From the IMG/VR virus record IMGVR_UViG_3300042356_000801, positions 27,170 through 91,169 of that record: 64,000 bases of DNA; one strand, 5' to 3'. Below the pieces are notes generated by a model. It searched no databases and was not told the origin of the DNA. It worked only from the letters and a program-made list of their open reading frames with translations. The translations under genes and the position numbers were made by a program. Positions 47,855 through 56,746 of the stretch are shown here, in pieces (positions within the stretch are counted from its first letter, which is position 1; each line of letters opens with the position of its first letter). Source of the DNA: a virus.

Positions 47855-49772
47855 TCGGACACGCACCAGTTGCACAGTCGTCCATATCCAACTCTCCGAA
47901 ACCCTTAGGGGTATAGAGAGGGACAGTGAAGTCAACCTTGCCTAGAAGTTTTTCGTATGCTTCTTTTGTTATTTCTTCGTATGGAGCAAGAGCAAAGTTG
48001 TGGTCTGCATGAAGCAGGAAAGAAACAGACTTTACTGAATTGTCGTAGTTGTTCTCTAGCCACTCTTTAATAAGAGAGAGCTCTTCCTTGCGGTAGTAGA
48101 CAGTTACCGATACAGCATTGTCTGCCCATTCGGTCTGCATCTTCTTAACCCATTCAAGTTGCTCAACTGCCGTCATGTCTTTTGCAAGAACTGCATCCTC
48201 TGGAGATTCGCATGGGAACTCAACAACATAACGAGTATGGTCTTCGCGTCCATCAAGGCCCATGTCCCACTGAACCTTGTATCCACGCTTACGGCATGCC
48301 TCAACAAGAGGGTCTGCCGCACCAAAGCGCACACGACGAATGTAATGACGGGCGTAAGCGGGGTGAATACCTGGAGTGATTCCAGGAAGAAGAGAGAGTG
48401 TTCCTGAAGGCTGAACCGTAGTAAGTCTTACTGATTTAGGAAAAGACTTTTCTTTTGAATAGGCCTCGTCAAAATCACGCAGGTTCTTGTACGCCTCATC
48501 AAGCCATGAAACCTGCTCTGCTGAAGCCTGAAGAACGCCGGTAATAGATTGCCCAAGGCGAGCATTCTTGCTAACGATTTCTGTCGTCTTCTTGTATGGG
48601 TAGTTCATGCGAGTGATTTGCTTTTGCACCTTATAAAGAAGCGTGCTGATTTCCTTGAACTGCTCAAGCGACTCAATGTTTGGCAAGAAGATTGTTGCCA
48701 AGTTGCACGACTCTCCATCACCAAGCGCAATTTCTGCACATGGGTTAAAACCCTCAATTGAGTTATCTGGATTCTTCTCTCCAAGACGACCTATCGTGCG
48801 GGCAAGACGACGGTTAAGCAAACCATATGGCTCACCAGAGCCGTCATAGCCCTTCCATAGCTCAGACATGATTTCGTCAAAGTGGTCTGCGTAGATGCTG
48901 TTGTTTGAGTTTGCCCTCCAAGCAGGAACGTTTCCAGATGCCCAGTTCTTTGCACGAAGGAAAAGAACGTCATCAGGGTCACCCATTGCTATTTGCGCCG
49001 ACCTACGTGACGAGCCGGAAACAACAATGCGACCAATAATGTTGCAAATATCCAATACATCAATAGACCTCAGTTTCTTTCCTTCACGATTCTTCATCAC
49101 CTTGCAGATGTCTTCTATGCCGTCAACGAGCGCGCCAGGTCCGCTTGCTGTTCCACCAAAGGTCTTCAATGGTGCCCCAAATTCACGAATCAAAATTGTG
49201 GAGTAAGAGAAAGATTTGCCAGTATCAAAATAAGAACGCAAAACACTATGAAGAAGACGACGCCATCCTTGACGTGAGTCAGGAACAATAATGTCAGCAT
49301 CGTTGGTGCGCTCGTGAGTAACAGAAACATTCATCTTTACTTTTGGTAAGTCATGAATCTTTGAACGCTCAACAGAGAAACCAACGCCTCCACCAAGCAT
49401 GAGATAGTCAAACAGAAGTTCGAAGTCTTCTACCTTCTCAATGTTTGTGAAGTAACAGTTGTTAAGAGAAGTAGCGTTGTATTTTTCTACTAACGGTGTT
49501 CCGAGTTGCCATAAAGACCTACCCGAAAAAGAACAACGCAAGTTAAAGCAGTGGTCGAATAAAGTCTCTGCTTCATCTTTTGTAAGCGGTACCCCAATGT
49601 CAAGTGCGCCATTAATAACGCGCTGTAAAGTTTCTGCCCAAGTTTCGTTGTCACCGTTTTCCTTCTGTCTGCTATATGTGCGAAGAAATACAATTTCTCC
49701 TAGTCCGTTAAATCCCCAAGGGGCTTTCTTTGTTGCGTAAGAGTCGACGAATAGTTGTTCTAAATGGCTCAT
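47847..49772 (-). CDS. Class II (adenosylcobalamin-dependent) ribonucleotide reductase
   Basis: A 641-residue monomeric, RTPR-type reductase. Signature segments in order: N-C-Y-F-T (redox Cys), L-G-G-G-V-G-F-S, S-G-S-S-R-R-S-A-Q, F-N-P-C-A-E-I then G-E-S-C-N-L (radical and redox Cys), Q-P-S-G-T, and the C-terminal C-A-T-G-A-C-P-I-K swinging-arm pair. It converts ribonucleotides to deoxyribonucleotides using B12, supplying DNA precursors without oxygen dependence. The true start is ATG at 49772, with AGGAAA upstream, rather than a TTG at 49787. Similar enzymes occur in many aquatic phages. It needs host-made or imported cobalamin. Confidence 0.9.
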   Translation of the reverse strand: MSHLEQLFVDSYATKKAPWGFNGLGEIVFLRTYSRQKENGDNETWAETLQRVINGALDIGVPLTKDEAETLFDHCFNLRCSFSGRSLWQLGTPLVEKYNATSLNNCYFTNIEKVEDFELLFDYLMLGGGVGFSVERSKIHDLPKVKMNVSVTHERTNDADIIVPDSRQGWRRLLHSVLRSYFDTGKSFSYSTILIREFGAPLKTFGGTASGPGALVDGIEDICKVMKNREGKKLRSIDVLDICNIIGRIVVSGSSRRSAQIAMGDPDDVLFLRAKNWASGNVPAWRANSNNSIYADHFDEIMSELWKGYDGSGEPYGLLNRRLARTIGRLGEKNPDNSIEGFNPCAEIALGDGESCNLATIFLPNIESLEQFKEISTLLYKVQKQITRMNYPYKKTTEIVSKNARLGQSITGVLQASAEQVSWLDEAYKNLRDFDEAYSKEKSFPKSVRLTTVQPSGTLSLLPGITPGIHPAYARHYIRRVRFGAADPLVEACRKRGYKVQWDMGLDGREDHTRYVVEFPCESPEDAVLAKDMTAVEQLEWVKKMQTEWADNAVSVTVYYRKEELSLIKEWLENNYDNSVKSVSFLLHADHNFALAPYEEITKEAYEKLLGKVDFTVPLYTPKGFGELDMDDCATGACPIK

Positions 49773-49813
49773 TTTTTTCCTGTTCAATATGCCTTGGGTA
49801 GGTGGGAGTTACT

Positions 49814-49842
49814 ATTGTAACCTACAGGCAAATACTAAAAGA
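49814..49842 (-). promoter_or_regulatory. Candidate promoter for ribonucleotide reductase
   Basis: Read on the minus strand, TACAAT (plus 49814-49819) fits the actinobacterial TANNNT -10 box and lies about 40 bases before the ATG. The -35 region is poor. An imperfect inverted repeat (GTAGG...CCTAC) surrounds it and could be an operator. Confidence 0.35.
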
Positions 49843-49851
49843 GTCCAGTGT

Positions 49852-50190
49852 CTAAGGAAGTTTTGGTCTTTCGACTAAACCGAGGCGTTCTGCTTCTCTG
49901 TAAGGAATGTATTTGCCTTTTTTGTATAAAAGAACTTTTGCACGAGTGAACGGAGTTATTTGTCGTTCTTCAAAAATGTCTTGCTCAACAAGAATTGTTT
50001 GGGTATCAATGATTGTTTCACTAGAGCCCTGACCATAGATAACTATCGGAGGACCAGAGTCGCCAGTGCAGTCTCCAGTAATGTGTCCACACACAATGCA
50101 TGGCTGTCTATCTGCTCCAACCAAAGTTGTGTCACTAAACAGCCTTCGGGGGCCATCTCCGGGTGAAGAGTTTTCATAGAAATATCCCAT
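49852..50190 (-). CDS. Small Cys-containing hypothetical protein
   Basis: A 112-residue protein with C-I-V-C-G-H-I-T-G-D-C-T-G near residue 31, a possible zinc site, followed by an unstructured acidic segment and a basic C-terminus with R-E-A-E-R-L-G-L-V. Proteins with this Cys-Gly-His core occur in other actinophages. It starts with ATG at 50190, 11 bases after the upstream stop. Function unknown. Confidence 0.6.
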   Translation of the reverse strand: MGYFYENSSPGDGPRRLFSDTTLVGADRQPCIVCGHITGDCTGDSGPPIVIYGQGSSETIIDTQTILVEQDIFEERQITPFTRAKVLLYKKGKYIPYREAERLGLVERPKLP

Positions 50191-50201
50191 GATTTATTTT
50201 A

Positions 50202-50885
50202 TCACTCAGGAAGTTCTTGTATATAAAATCCGTTATTATGAATAGCTTCTTTTAATTCAAAATAAGCATCGTCCGGAAGGTCCTCTATGGATACCGGTTC
50301 TGATAGTGATTTTCTAAGCATTTTAGGAAAACTAGAGTTTCTCAATACCTTGTCAGCATTTCCTGGGTAGGTGAGAATTTCTCCCCACTCAATTTCATTG
50401 TCGGCTAAGTACTTGTACGGCAGGGCTACCAGGTCGCTCAACATCTTGTCGTTGGTTATAGAGGCGTGAGACACCGTTATGCACTCCATAACGTCACTAT
50501 CCCGCTCTGCATAGACTTTTGCCAAATCAAGACCTTTTGTCCTGCTGGAGTCCCTTGAGCAGAAGCCCTCAGCAATCATGGTTAGGTCCGTAACGCCCCA
50601 ATATCGACGGAGGGCGGTACACAGCTGTCCTGACCTCGTAAGCCTCTCAGCGTGCTCTAGGTCCATTATGGGCTTTTTCATCTGGCATATTATTTCCAGC
50701 TTGTCATCTATCCAGCCCATGAAATTAAAGGTCAAATCTTCGCCAACACCAAACTCTTTGACGGACATCTTTTTAGCCAATTGGGCAGACGTTATTGCCA
50801 GCGCAATTTTACTAAAATTATTGTCGTAACTTGATTCCACAAAGCAATAATAATCACACTTTAGGTATTTCCAGGGGACTTCCAC
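50202..50885 (-). CDS. Hypothetical protein
   Basis: A 227-residue protein of mixed structure with a GTG start at 50885. It has an early C-D-Y-Y-C-F-V segment and a D-L-x-M-I-A-E-G-F-C-S strand-turn that might belong to an alpha/beta fold. No recognised motif. The gene is divergent from the histone-like gene at 50910, with only 24 bases between the starts, so the two share a regulatory region. Function unknown. Confidence 0.5.
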   Translation of the reverse strand: MEVPWKYLKCDYYCFVESSYDNNFSKIALAITSAQLAKKMSVKEFGVGEDLTFNFMGWIDDKLEIICQMKKPIMDLEHAERLTRSGQLCTALRRYWGVTDLTMIAEGFCSRDSSRTKGLDLAKVYAERDSDVMECITVSHASITNDKMLSDLVALPYKYLADNEIEWGEILTYPGNADKVLRNSSFPKMLRKSLSEPVSIEDLPDDAYFELKEAIHNNGFYIQELPE

Positions 50886-50909
50886 TACGGAGTGATTCTT
50901 GTGGCTATT

Positions 50910-51317
50910 ATGTCGGTTATGGCAACACAGAAGAAAAAGTCAACCCCCAAGAAGTCAGCCCCCGTAAAGAAGGCTACTGCTAAGAAAACCACCACCAAGA
51001 AGGCTGCTCCAAAGAAGTCTCCTTCCGGTAAGGCCCCTGCGAAGAAGGCAGCCACAAAGAAGGCTGCTCCAAAAAGCACTGCCGAAAAAGTGGTAAAAGC
51101 AGTTTCTCCGGTTGTCAATGTTACAAGTACGTCAACAACATCATCAACTCCTGATATTAGGGTCAACTTCAACACTGCACCTATCCATACAGCTGTGGAC
51201 AAGACTGTGGATAACATCTCAGTTGCAATCAACGACATCGTAGATGAGCTTGAGACAGCATTTGAAAGCATCCAAAAAGTTTCCTTCTTCAAGAGGATTT
51301 TTCGACGCAAGAAGTAG
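50910..51317 (+). CDS. Histone H1-like basic protein
   Basis: A 135-residue protein. Residues 5-60 are Lys/Ala/Pro/Thr repeats (K-K-A-T-A-K-K, P-A-K-K-A-A-T-K-K), like H1 or Hc1 tails. A short Thr/Ser linker and a helical C-terminus ending in R-R-K-K follow. It should bind DNA. I chose ATG at 50910; ATG at 50919 (MATQKKK) is equally possible. It is the second such protein here, the other lying in the head-tail operon, so the phage may use them for DNA compaction or chromatin interference. Confidence 0.65.
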   Translation: MSVMATQKKKSTPKKSAPVKKATAKKTTTKKAAPKKSPSGKAPAKKAATKKAAPKSTAEKVVKAVSPVVNVTSTSTTSSTPDIRVNFNTAPIHTAVDKTVDNISVAINDIVDELETAFESIQKVSFFKRIFRRKK

Positions 51318-51323
51318 GCGTTA

Positions 51324-51725
51324 GTGACTACGGAACACCGTAAATCACCACGCAAAAAGGTCATCTCGGTAAAAAAGGTTGGCGCATGGGGAAATGTCTC
51401 TTATGAGCATTTATTGTCATGCGGTCACGTCGAGGCTAGGCCAAGAAAAGCATCAACAAAAGCACTGGCCTGCGCTTGGTGTTTTAAGTCCGTCAATATG
51501 GGCAAGCAAATGATGCAACTTGGTTCTTCTGTTTCTTATATGGAAGAAGATTCGTCGTCTGAAGAATCCAACATAAATAGCATCAGGGCTTCAATAGCTG
51601 CAAAGTTTAATGTCTCTCTTGAATCGGTAGATGTTATTTCTACTTTTGAAAACCAAGAACTAAAAATTCAGTACGCAACGGTATTTCTTTCTTCCCTTGA
51701 CGTCGGTAGGATAACCAAATCGTAA
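51324..51725 (+). CDS. Small zinc-ribbon-like protein
   Basis: A 133-residue protein with a basic N-terminus and L-S-C-G-H-V-E-A-R-P-R-K-A then L-A-C-A-W-C near residues 30-55, a likely C-x-H...C-x2-C zinc site. The second half is acidic and Ser-rich. GTG start at 51324, six bases after the previous stop. The short Cys-Gly-His core is frequent in actinophage proteins of unknown role. Confidence 0.6.
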   Translation: MTTEHRKSPRKKVISVKKVGAWGNVSYEHLLSCGHVEARPRKASTKALACAWCFKSVNMGKQMMQLGSSVSYMEEDSSSEESNINSIRASIAAKFNVSLESVDVISTFENQELKIQYATVFLSSLDVGRITKS

Positions 51726-51743
51726 CCTACAACGGAGGACCCA

Positions 51744-52103
51744 ATGGCCGACAAATTTGACGAAGCTCCACGAGACGGCAAATGCAAAGGCCATGATACC
51801 AATATGTGGTTTCCGGTTTTTGGAGCGTCCCCAACGAGGGAAGAACGCAAAACAAATGAGCGAAACACTGCTCAGGCTTTAATAATTTGCAAAGACTGCG
51901 AAAAAACTGAACACTGTCTTGAGTATTCGCTTCGTCACGAACCCTACGGAATATGGGGAGGCAGAACTGAACTACAGAGAGCCAAGATGAGAGCAGCAAG
52001 AAGTATCAGGCTCTCACGAGATGCTCGTATATTCTTTCCAGGAATCGGTACTAGAAATGCAAACGGCGACTTTAACGGTTGGCGTGAAACGGATGCGCAA
52101 TGA
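51744..52103 (+). CDS. WhiB-family iron-sulfur regulator
   Basis: A 119-residue WhiB-like protein. Cys14, Cys49, Cys52 and Cys58 (C-K-D-C-x5-C) match the [4Fe-4S] ligands, N-M-W-F-P follows the first Cys, and G-I-W-G-G is at 69-73, the family signature. WhiB proteins are confined to Actinobacteria and their phages. They bind the primary sigma factor and alter transcription; phage versions can reprogramme the host. A good GGAGG site precedes the ATG. It overlaps the primase gene by four bases. Confidence 0.9.
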   Translation: MADKFDEAPRDGKCKGHDTNMWFPVFGASPTREERKTNERNTAQALIICKDCEKTEHCLEYSLRHEPYGIWGGRTELQRAKMRAARSIRLSRDARIFFPGIGTRNANGDFNGWRETDAQ

Positions 52104-53866
52104 CACAACCCAACTTTAAACATACGGAAGAGTTTCTTTCTCGCCTTGTGGGCGTTAAGTCTTCTTCCTCTGGTTGGGAAGCCAGGTGTCCATGTAGAGA
52201 CGACGATAAAAACCCATCCCTATCAGTTGCTGAAGATGCAAACGGAACAGTGCTGGTTCACTGCCATAGAGGCAATGGGTGCGGAGTAGAGAAGATTTGT
52301 TCGTCTGTGGGGCTAAAGCCGTCAGACCTATACCCTGTGAAGATAGAGAAAAAAGAACGCCCACAGGAAAAAGAAAAACTTACTCTTGTCAAAGAGTACG
52401 ACTACCTTGATGAGCATGGAACGCTTTTGTTCCAAAAGCTTAGATACGTTAACCAGTGGGGCGCAAAAACATTTAGACAGCGCAAGCCATCGGAAAACGG
52501 AGACTGGGTTTATTCCCTCGGTGACACGCCCAAGATTCTCTACAACCTTCCATACATCATTCAGGCCAAAGAAGCAGATGTCCCAATTTGGCTTGTAGAG
52601 GGCGAAAAAGACGCAGACACATTAATGGACATGGGCATTGTTGCCACAACGGCACCAGGAGGTGCAGGCAAGTGGCTTGACATAAATACACAGTCTCTTG
52701 CTGGGGCAACGGTCGAGATTGTTGCTGACAACGATTCTGTCGGAAAAGCGCATGCCATACATGTTTGTGAACAGCTTCGCAAGGCAGGGTGTAATGCAAC
52801 AATATTTATTAGTCCGTATGCAAAAGACGTTACCGACCACATACAGGCTGGACACTCGCTAGATGAACTTGAGTACTTTGAACCTTCTGAATTTGTTGAA
52901 GAGATTCAAGAAGTAGAGCAAGAGATAGAACAAGAAAAAGACAAGGGACAAGAAATCCTTGACAGGCTTTCTAAAATCTTGGACAACGGAGAACTCAACA
53001 CTCTTCAGAAAATAGTAAAAGCATCCACAATAATTAGTTCTTTTTCTACGGATAAAGCCCCAGACCCGGGGAGGCTCGTTGAGTGGCAGGAGTTTCTTGC
53101 CGAAACGGATGACGACACTTACGAATGGATTATTCCAGGCCTCCTAGAGAAGAGCGAACGAGTAATTGTTGTTGCTGCTGAAGGTGTTGGAAAGACAATG
53201 CTTGCACGACAGGTCGCCATTTGTTCAATGTGGGGTATCCACCCATTCACGTATCAACCAATGGACCAAGTGCGAACGCTTACTATCGACCTTGAAAACC
53301 CTGAGAGAATTATTCGCAGAACATCAAGAGCCATCGGAGCAGCAGCAGCCAATAGGGCAAAGATGCACCGAAGGGTTACTGCCCCAACAGGAAGTCTCGT
53401 CGTCAAACCTGACGGTCTTGATTTGTTAAAAGCTTCGGACAGGCTGATAATTGAAGAACACATTGAAAAGACAAAACCTCAACTTGTTGTTATCGGACCT
53501 CTGTATAAAGCGTTTGTTGACCCAGGCGGTAGAACCTCTGAATCGGTAGCGGTTGAGGTTGCAAAATACCTTGACTACTTGAGAACCACTTACGGATGTG
53601 CGCTCTGGATGGAGCACCACGCCCCACTCGGTAGCAGTATGTCAACTAGGGACTTGCGACCATTTGGCTCCGCAGTGTGGTCTCGTTGGCCAGAATTTGG
53701 TATTTCTCTCACTCCGGACTTTACTGCTTCTATGCCGTATGTGTATGACGTGAAGCACTTTAGAGGTGCTCGTGACGAGCGACATTGGCCAACCAAAATC
53801 ACTCGTGGCAAGGAATTCCCGTTTCAGGTCATTGAATTTGCTAAGGTTTCAGGAGAGCAAAAGTGA
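52100..53866 (+). CDS. DNA primase-helicase (Toprim + RepA-like ATPase)
   Basis: A 588-residue fusion. The N-terminus has a zinc site (C30-P-C32 then C-H and G-C-G near 55-61). A TOPRIM domain around 165-240 has W-L-V-E-G-E-K-D-A-D and I-V-A-D-N-D. A RecA/RepA-like ATPase from about 345 has V-A-A-E-G-V-G-K-T-M-L (Walker A), T-I-D-L-E-N-P and L-V-V-I-G-P-L-Y-K (Walker B region), W-M-E-H-H-A-P, and F-G-S-A-V-W-S-R-W-P. It should prime and unwind DNA at the phage replication fork. Overlaps WhiB by four bases. Confidence 0.9.
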   Translation: MTQPNFKHTEEFLSRLVGVKSSSSGWEARCPCRDDDKNPSLSVAEDANGTVLVHCHRGNGCGVEKICSSVGLKPSDLYPVKIEKKERPQEKEKLTLVKEYDYLDEHGTLLFQKLRYVNQWGAKTFRQRKPSENGDWVYSLGDTPKILYNLPYIIQAKEADVPIWLVEGEKDADTLMDMGIVATTAPGGAGKWLDINTQSLAGATVEIVADNDSVGKAHAIHVCEQLRKAGCNATIFISPYAKDVTDHIQAGHSLDELEYFEPSEFVEEIQEVEQEIEQEKDKGQEILDRLSKILDNGELNTLQKIVKASTIISSFSTDKAPDPGRLVEWQEFLAETDDDTYEWIIPGLLEKSERVIVVAAEGVGKTMLARQVAICSMWGIHPFTYQPMDQVRTLTIDLENPERIIRRTSRAIGAAAANRAKMHRRVTAPTGSLVVKPDGLDLLKASDRLIIEEHIEKTKPQLVVIGPLYKAFVDPGGRTSESVAVEVAKYLDYLRTTYGCALWMEHHAPLGSSMSTRDLRPFGSAVWSRWPEFGISLTPDFTASMPYVYDVKHFRGARDERHWPTKITRGKEFPFQVIEFAKVSGEQK

Positions 53867-53879
53867 ATAGGCGCACGAA

Positions 53880-54536
53880 ATGGCAGAAGATAGAGGCAAC
53901 AAGCCTGTAACAAGAGAGTTTCTCTCGGAGAGGGATGCCCGCATATTTAAAATGCGACAGGCTGGAACCTCTATACAGGAAATAGCACGACGCTTTGGCG
54001 TTAGCTCTGGTGTTGTATCTAACGCCGTTAAAAGACAGCTAGAAAAACTCAATAAAGAGGCAATGCTTGCCTACCCTGAGGTTTTAAGGATGGAGCTTGA
54101 AAGGCTCGACAACCTCCAGCAGGCAATATGGCCACTAACGCAACATCGTAAAGTACGAATGGATGACGGCTCGGAAGTGTCGGTAGAACCAGACATGAAG
54201 GCAATCCAGCAGGTTTTGTCCATTATGGATAGAAGAACAAAGCTTCTCGGAATGGACCATGTAAACCTCAATGTGCAAATGGACGCAAACATGTCAAGTT
54301 CTGACCCAGTTAAGGTAACGCTCGCAGGGGCTACGGCCAAGGGGGAGACCGAGAAATTTGACCCAGAGTCCGAAGCAAGAAAGCTGCTTGAACTTATGGG
54401 GGCTTCAGGAATACTTCCACCAGAGATGATTAGACAACTTCTCAGTGGTGGGGATATTATCGACGCAGATGTAGTAGAAATAGAAGATGAAGAAGATGAA
54501 GAAGAAATCCTCTCTATCGAGAATCGCGAGCAGTAA
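53880..54536 (+). CDS. HTH protein, probable terminase small subunit
   Basis: A 218-residue protein with an N-terminal helix-turn-helix (T-S-I-Q-E-I-A-R-R-F-G-V-S-S-G-V-V) near residues 30-50. A helical middle follows (M-E-L-E-R-L-D-N-L-Q, then A-I-Q-Q-V-L-S-I-M-D-R-R-T-K-L-L-G), the shape of many terminase small subunits, and the tail is acidic. It might instead be a regulator. It is far from the large terminase gene (12469), which would be unusual but is consistent with the shuffled gene order here. It overlaps the next start by one base. Confidence 0.6.
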   Translation: MAEDRGNKPVTREFLSERDARIFKMRQAGTSIQEIARRFGVSSGVVSNAVKRQLEKLNKEAMLAYPEVLRMELERLDNLQQAIWPLTQHRKVRMDDGSEVSVEPDMKAIQQVLSIMDRRTKLLGMDHVNLNVQMDANMSSSDPVKVTLAGATAKGETEKFDPESEARKLLELMGASGILPPEMIRQLLSGGDIIDADVVEIEDEEDEEEILSIENREQ

Positions 54537-54883
54537 TGGCAAAAGAAAAAGATATTAGGGAAGCCATTGACAAGGTCATGGAAGAAAACAAGGACATGTC
54601 TGTTGCTAACCCAGCCACAACCAATGGTGAGACAGTTGACAAACAAGTACTCATTAGGGCTTCCGAGCATGACCGTGATAGGTGGAAAGACGCTGCCGAA
54701 AAGTCCGGGACAACGCTGTCCGCATGGATTCGTGACTCACTAAACAAAACCGCATCAGAGTCCCTGGACTGCCCTCACCCGTTAAACTCCAGAAGATTTT
54801 ACCCTTGGGCAGAAATATGTCTTGCTTGCAGCACTCGCTTAAAAGAACATAAGCCGAAAACCAAAAAACAACGCAACAACTAG
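54536..54883 (+). CDS. Ribbon-helix-helix-like protein with zinc-ribbon tail
   Basis: A 115-residue protein. Residues 38-72 show the ribbon-helix-helix pattern (Q-V-L-I-R-A-S, then W-K-D-A-A-E-K-S-G-T-T-L-S-A-W-I-R-D-S-L), as in CopG/Arc-type proteins. The tail has C-P-H-P-L and I-C-L-A-C-S, a possible zinc site, then many Lys. It is coupled to the preceding gene. Probably a small DNA-binding regulator. Confidence 0.65.
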   Translation: MAKEKDIREAIDKVMEENKDMSVANPATTNGETVDKQVLIRASEHDRDRWKDAAEKSGTTLSAWIRDSLNKTASESLDCPHPLNSRRFYPWAEICLACSTRLKEHKPKTKKQRNN

Positions 54884-54923
54884 TTGCACTGGCCTTGCTC
54901 GGGCTAAAAGTAGAATATCTCTC

Positions 54924-56045
54924 ATGGAAAATACATCCGAAGACGGTGCGGCAAGACGCAAGCCATGGCCTAGCCAAAAGGGTATTAGAGAAGTTGCTGG
55001 TTCTAAACCATCAAAAAGAAGATATCTATCCGACAGGGTTTCCGGGTTAAATAAGCTCGAAAAGCCACAAAGGACAGAAATTAAAGCTCTATCTGAAAAG
55101 ATGGAAGACGCATACGTCAGGAACATAGAAGAAGAAATTCCTGATGAGCCTTTTAAACCATCACGAGCAAACATTCAAAGCATTGTTGATATGGCCACCC
55201 CAGAGTCAGAAGAGCAATATTTTGAAATCTGGAAAAAAACAAACAGGCTTGACTCAATCAGTGAAAAGTCTGAAAAAAAGTTTAAGACCGAGTTTGACAA
55301 ATGGATTGCTCTTCCCGAAAACAGTATTGACTTTTCTGAAAAAACTGTCTCCAGAATAAAAGACATAGTTAAATCAGCAATTGAAGAGTCTCCTAAATTT
55401 GAATGGGCCGTCAAGACGTTTGGTTTACCAATCATCGTTGCAAAGACTGATAGTGCCGAAAGAGCAATCATGTCAAAGATGAACGTTGAAGAGGGTGACC
55501 AGCCAGAGAGTATTGGAGTTGTTTCTGATGCGTTCTTGACCAGTATGTCGTTTATGCCGTCTGTAATTAATTCAATATATGCAAACGGTGATACTCCTGA
55601 CGCTACAGCAATGAAGAGCCGTAGCGCCCTTCCGAAGATGGGTGACCCAGTAATGGATGCTTCCATCAATGGTCAAATACGACATGAATGGTCTCACCAT
55701 TTTATTGTTGATGCTCTTAATGATTCCGAAAGAGTTAAGAGAAAGAATAACTTAAAGGACAAGAAAAACGCTGCGCTGTTTAAAGTTGCAGAAAAATACA
55801 TGTCCGATTCAACAATGATGGCAAATCTCGATAAAGAATTTTCCGAAACCCCAAACACCCCAAGAACAATTACAAGATATGCACATTCAAGCATGTTTGA
55901 GATGTTTGCAGAGGGTATGTCTGCTTATCTTCACCCAGATACGGCATTTGAAAGATTTGTAATGAATGCCGAACTTCGCAAAGACATAGAAACCGCACTA
56001 GGCGGTTCCCCGGGTAATAAGCCATGGGAAGAAAAGGCTGAGTGA
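54924..56045 (+). CDS. Zincin-like metallopeptidase
   Basis: A 373-residue protein. R-H-E-W-S-H-H near residue 254 provides the H-E-x-x-H zinc site. F-E-M-F-A-E-G-M-S-A-Y-L near residue 330 supplies the third ligand, so the pattern is that of a gluzincin-like phage peptidase. The N-terminal 170 residues are helical and charged. Substrate unknown. Two further zincin sites are embedded in the giant ORFs. It does not contain the R-L-S-S-G motif. Confidence 0.7.
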   Translation: MENTSEDGAARRKPWPSQKGIREVAGSKPSKRRYLSDRVSGLNKLEKPQRTEIKALSEKMEDAYVRNIEEEIPDEPFKPSRANIQSIVDMATPESEEQYFEIWKKTNRLDSISEKSEKKFKTEFDKWIALPENSIDFSEKTVSRIKDIVKSAIEESPKFEWAVKTFGLPIIVAKTDSAERAIMSKMNVEEGDQPESIGVVSDAFLTSMSFMPSVINSIYANGDTPDATAMKSRSALPKMGDPVMDASINGQIRHEWSHHFIVDALNDSERVKRKNNLKDKKNAALFKVAEKYMSDSTMMANLDKEFSETPNTPRTITRYAHSSMFEMFAEGMSAYLHPDTAFERFVMNAELRKDIETALGGSPGNKPWEEKAE

Positions 56046-56054
56046 GTGTCAATC

Positions 56055-56225
56055 ATGGCTGGTTATGAAGACGAAGAAGACGAGCTCTTTGAAAAATACC
56101 AAAGATACGTAATATCTAATCCTGGCATACCGGAAGACTATGACACATGGGCTCAGAACCAGTCAGCAGGACAAAGAAGAAAAAAGAAACAGCGCCCTAA
56201 GAAGTTTACGGACTATGGTGATTAA
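56055..56225 (+). CDS. Small acidic/basic hypothetical protein
   Basis: A 56-residue ORF (MAGYEDEEDE start, TAA at 56223-56225) placed ten bases after the metallopeptidase stop. The first half is acidic, the middle has I-P-E-D-Y-D-T-W, and the end is Lys/Arg-rich. It overlaps the start of the next ORF, in line with the compact operon. Function unknown. Confidence 0.6.
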   Translation: MAGYEDEEDELFEKYQRYVISNPGIPEDYDTWAQNQSAGQRRKKKQRPKKFTDYGD

Positions 56226-56460
56226 TGTGACTCTTCCATTCGACAACAAAAACCCAGACAAGGCCCTAGCTTCAATGAAGATTGGGACACACGGCTTTTT
56301 TTCTCAAAACAACGACCTAATGGATATGGTGGTTGTTGCAGAAAACAACGACAAGACCACCAAAGACCATCAGTCTATTGCAGAAGAGTCGTTAAAAATA
56401 AACCCCGATGATTACGCAGAAGATGAGTCGCCTGACTCTACTTCTTCAGAACAGCCTTAA
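56215..56460 (+). CDS. Hypothetical acidic protein
   Basis: An 81-residue acidic protein. I chose ATG 56215, overlapping the preceding stop by 11 bases; GTG 56227 is also possible. It begins V-I-N-V-T-L-P-F and has a Ser/Glu-rich end. No motif. Its 3-prime end overlaps the opposing gene by 23 bases. Confidence 0.45.
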   Translation: MVINVTLPFDNKNPDKALASMKIGTHGFFSQNNDLMDMVVVAENNDKTTKDHQSIAEESLKINPDDYAEDESPDSTSSEQP

Positions 56461-56641
56461 GCTCTTCTTCAAAAATCTTTGCGTATTCGTCAGCATGGCG
56501 ATGCTGTAGAACAAAGGAAGCTCTGCGTCTTGCCTCTTGGCGTTTGCCGGTTAGTTCTTTTCTGCTTTGCTTTTCTTCTTCAGAAAGTCGTGGTCTTCCA
56601 CGAACAAGTCCTCGTTTTTTTAGAGTGTCGTACTCTGACAT
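56438..56641 (-). CDS. Small basic protein with GRPRL motif
   Basis: A 67-residue protein with R-G-R-P-R-L-S-E-E-E-K near residue 14, resembling an AT-hook, and a helical Arg/Glu-rich rest (R-R-A-S-F-V-L-Q-H-R-H). This arrangement recurs in small actinophage proteins of unknown role. ATG at 56641 with AGAGG upstream on the minus strand. It is a single gene opposite to its neighbours. Confidence 0.65.
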   Translation of the reverse strand: MSEYDTLKKRGLVRGRPRLSEEEKQSRKELTGKRQEARRRASFVLQHRHADEYAKIFEEELKAVLKK

Positions 56642-56746
56642 TTAAAACCTCTCTTTTTTAGGTTGACGTAAAGATATACGCCATCTATTGACAACACAAC
56701 CCCAAACTCAAATATCTGCATCTTTATCTGGGGCTTGCAATAACTG

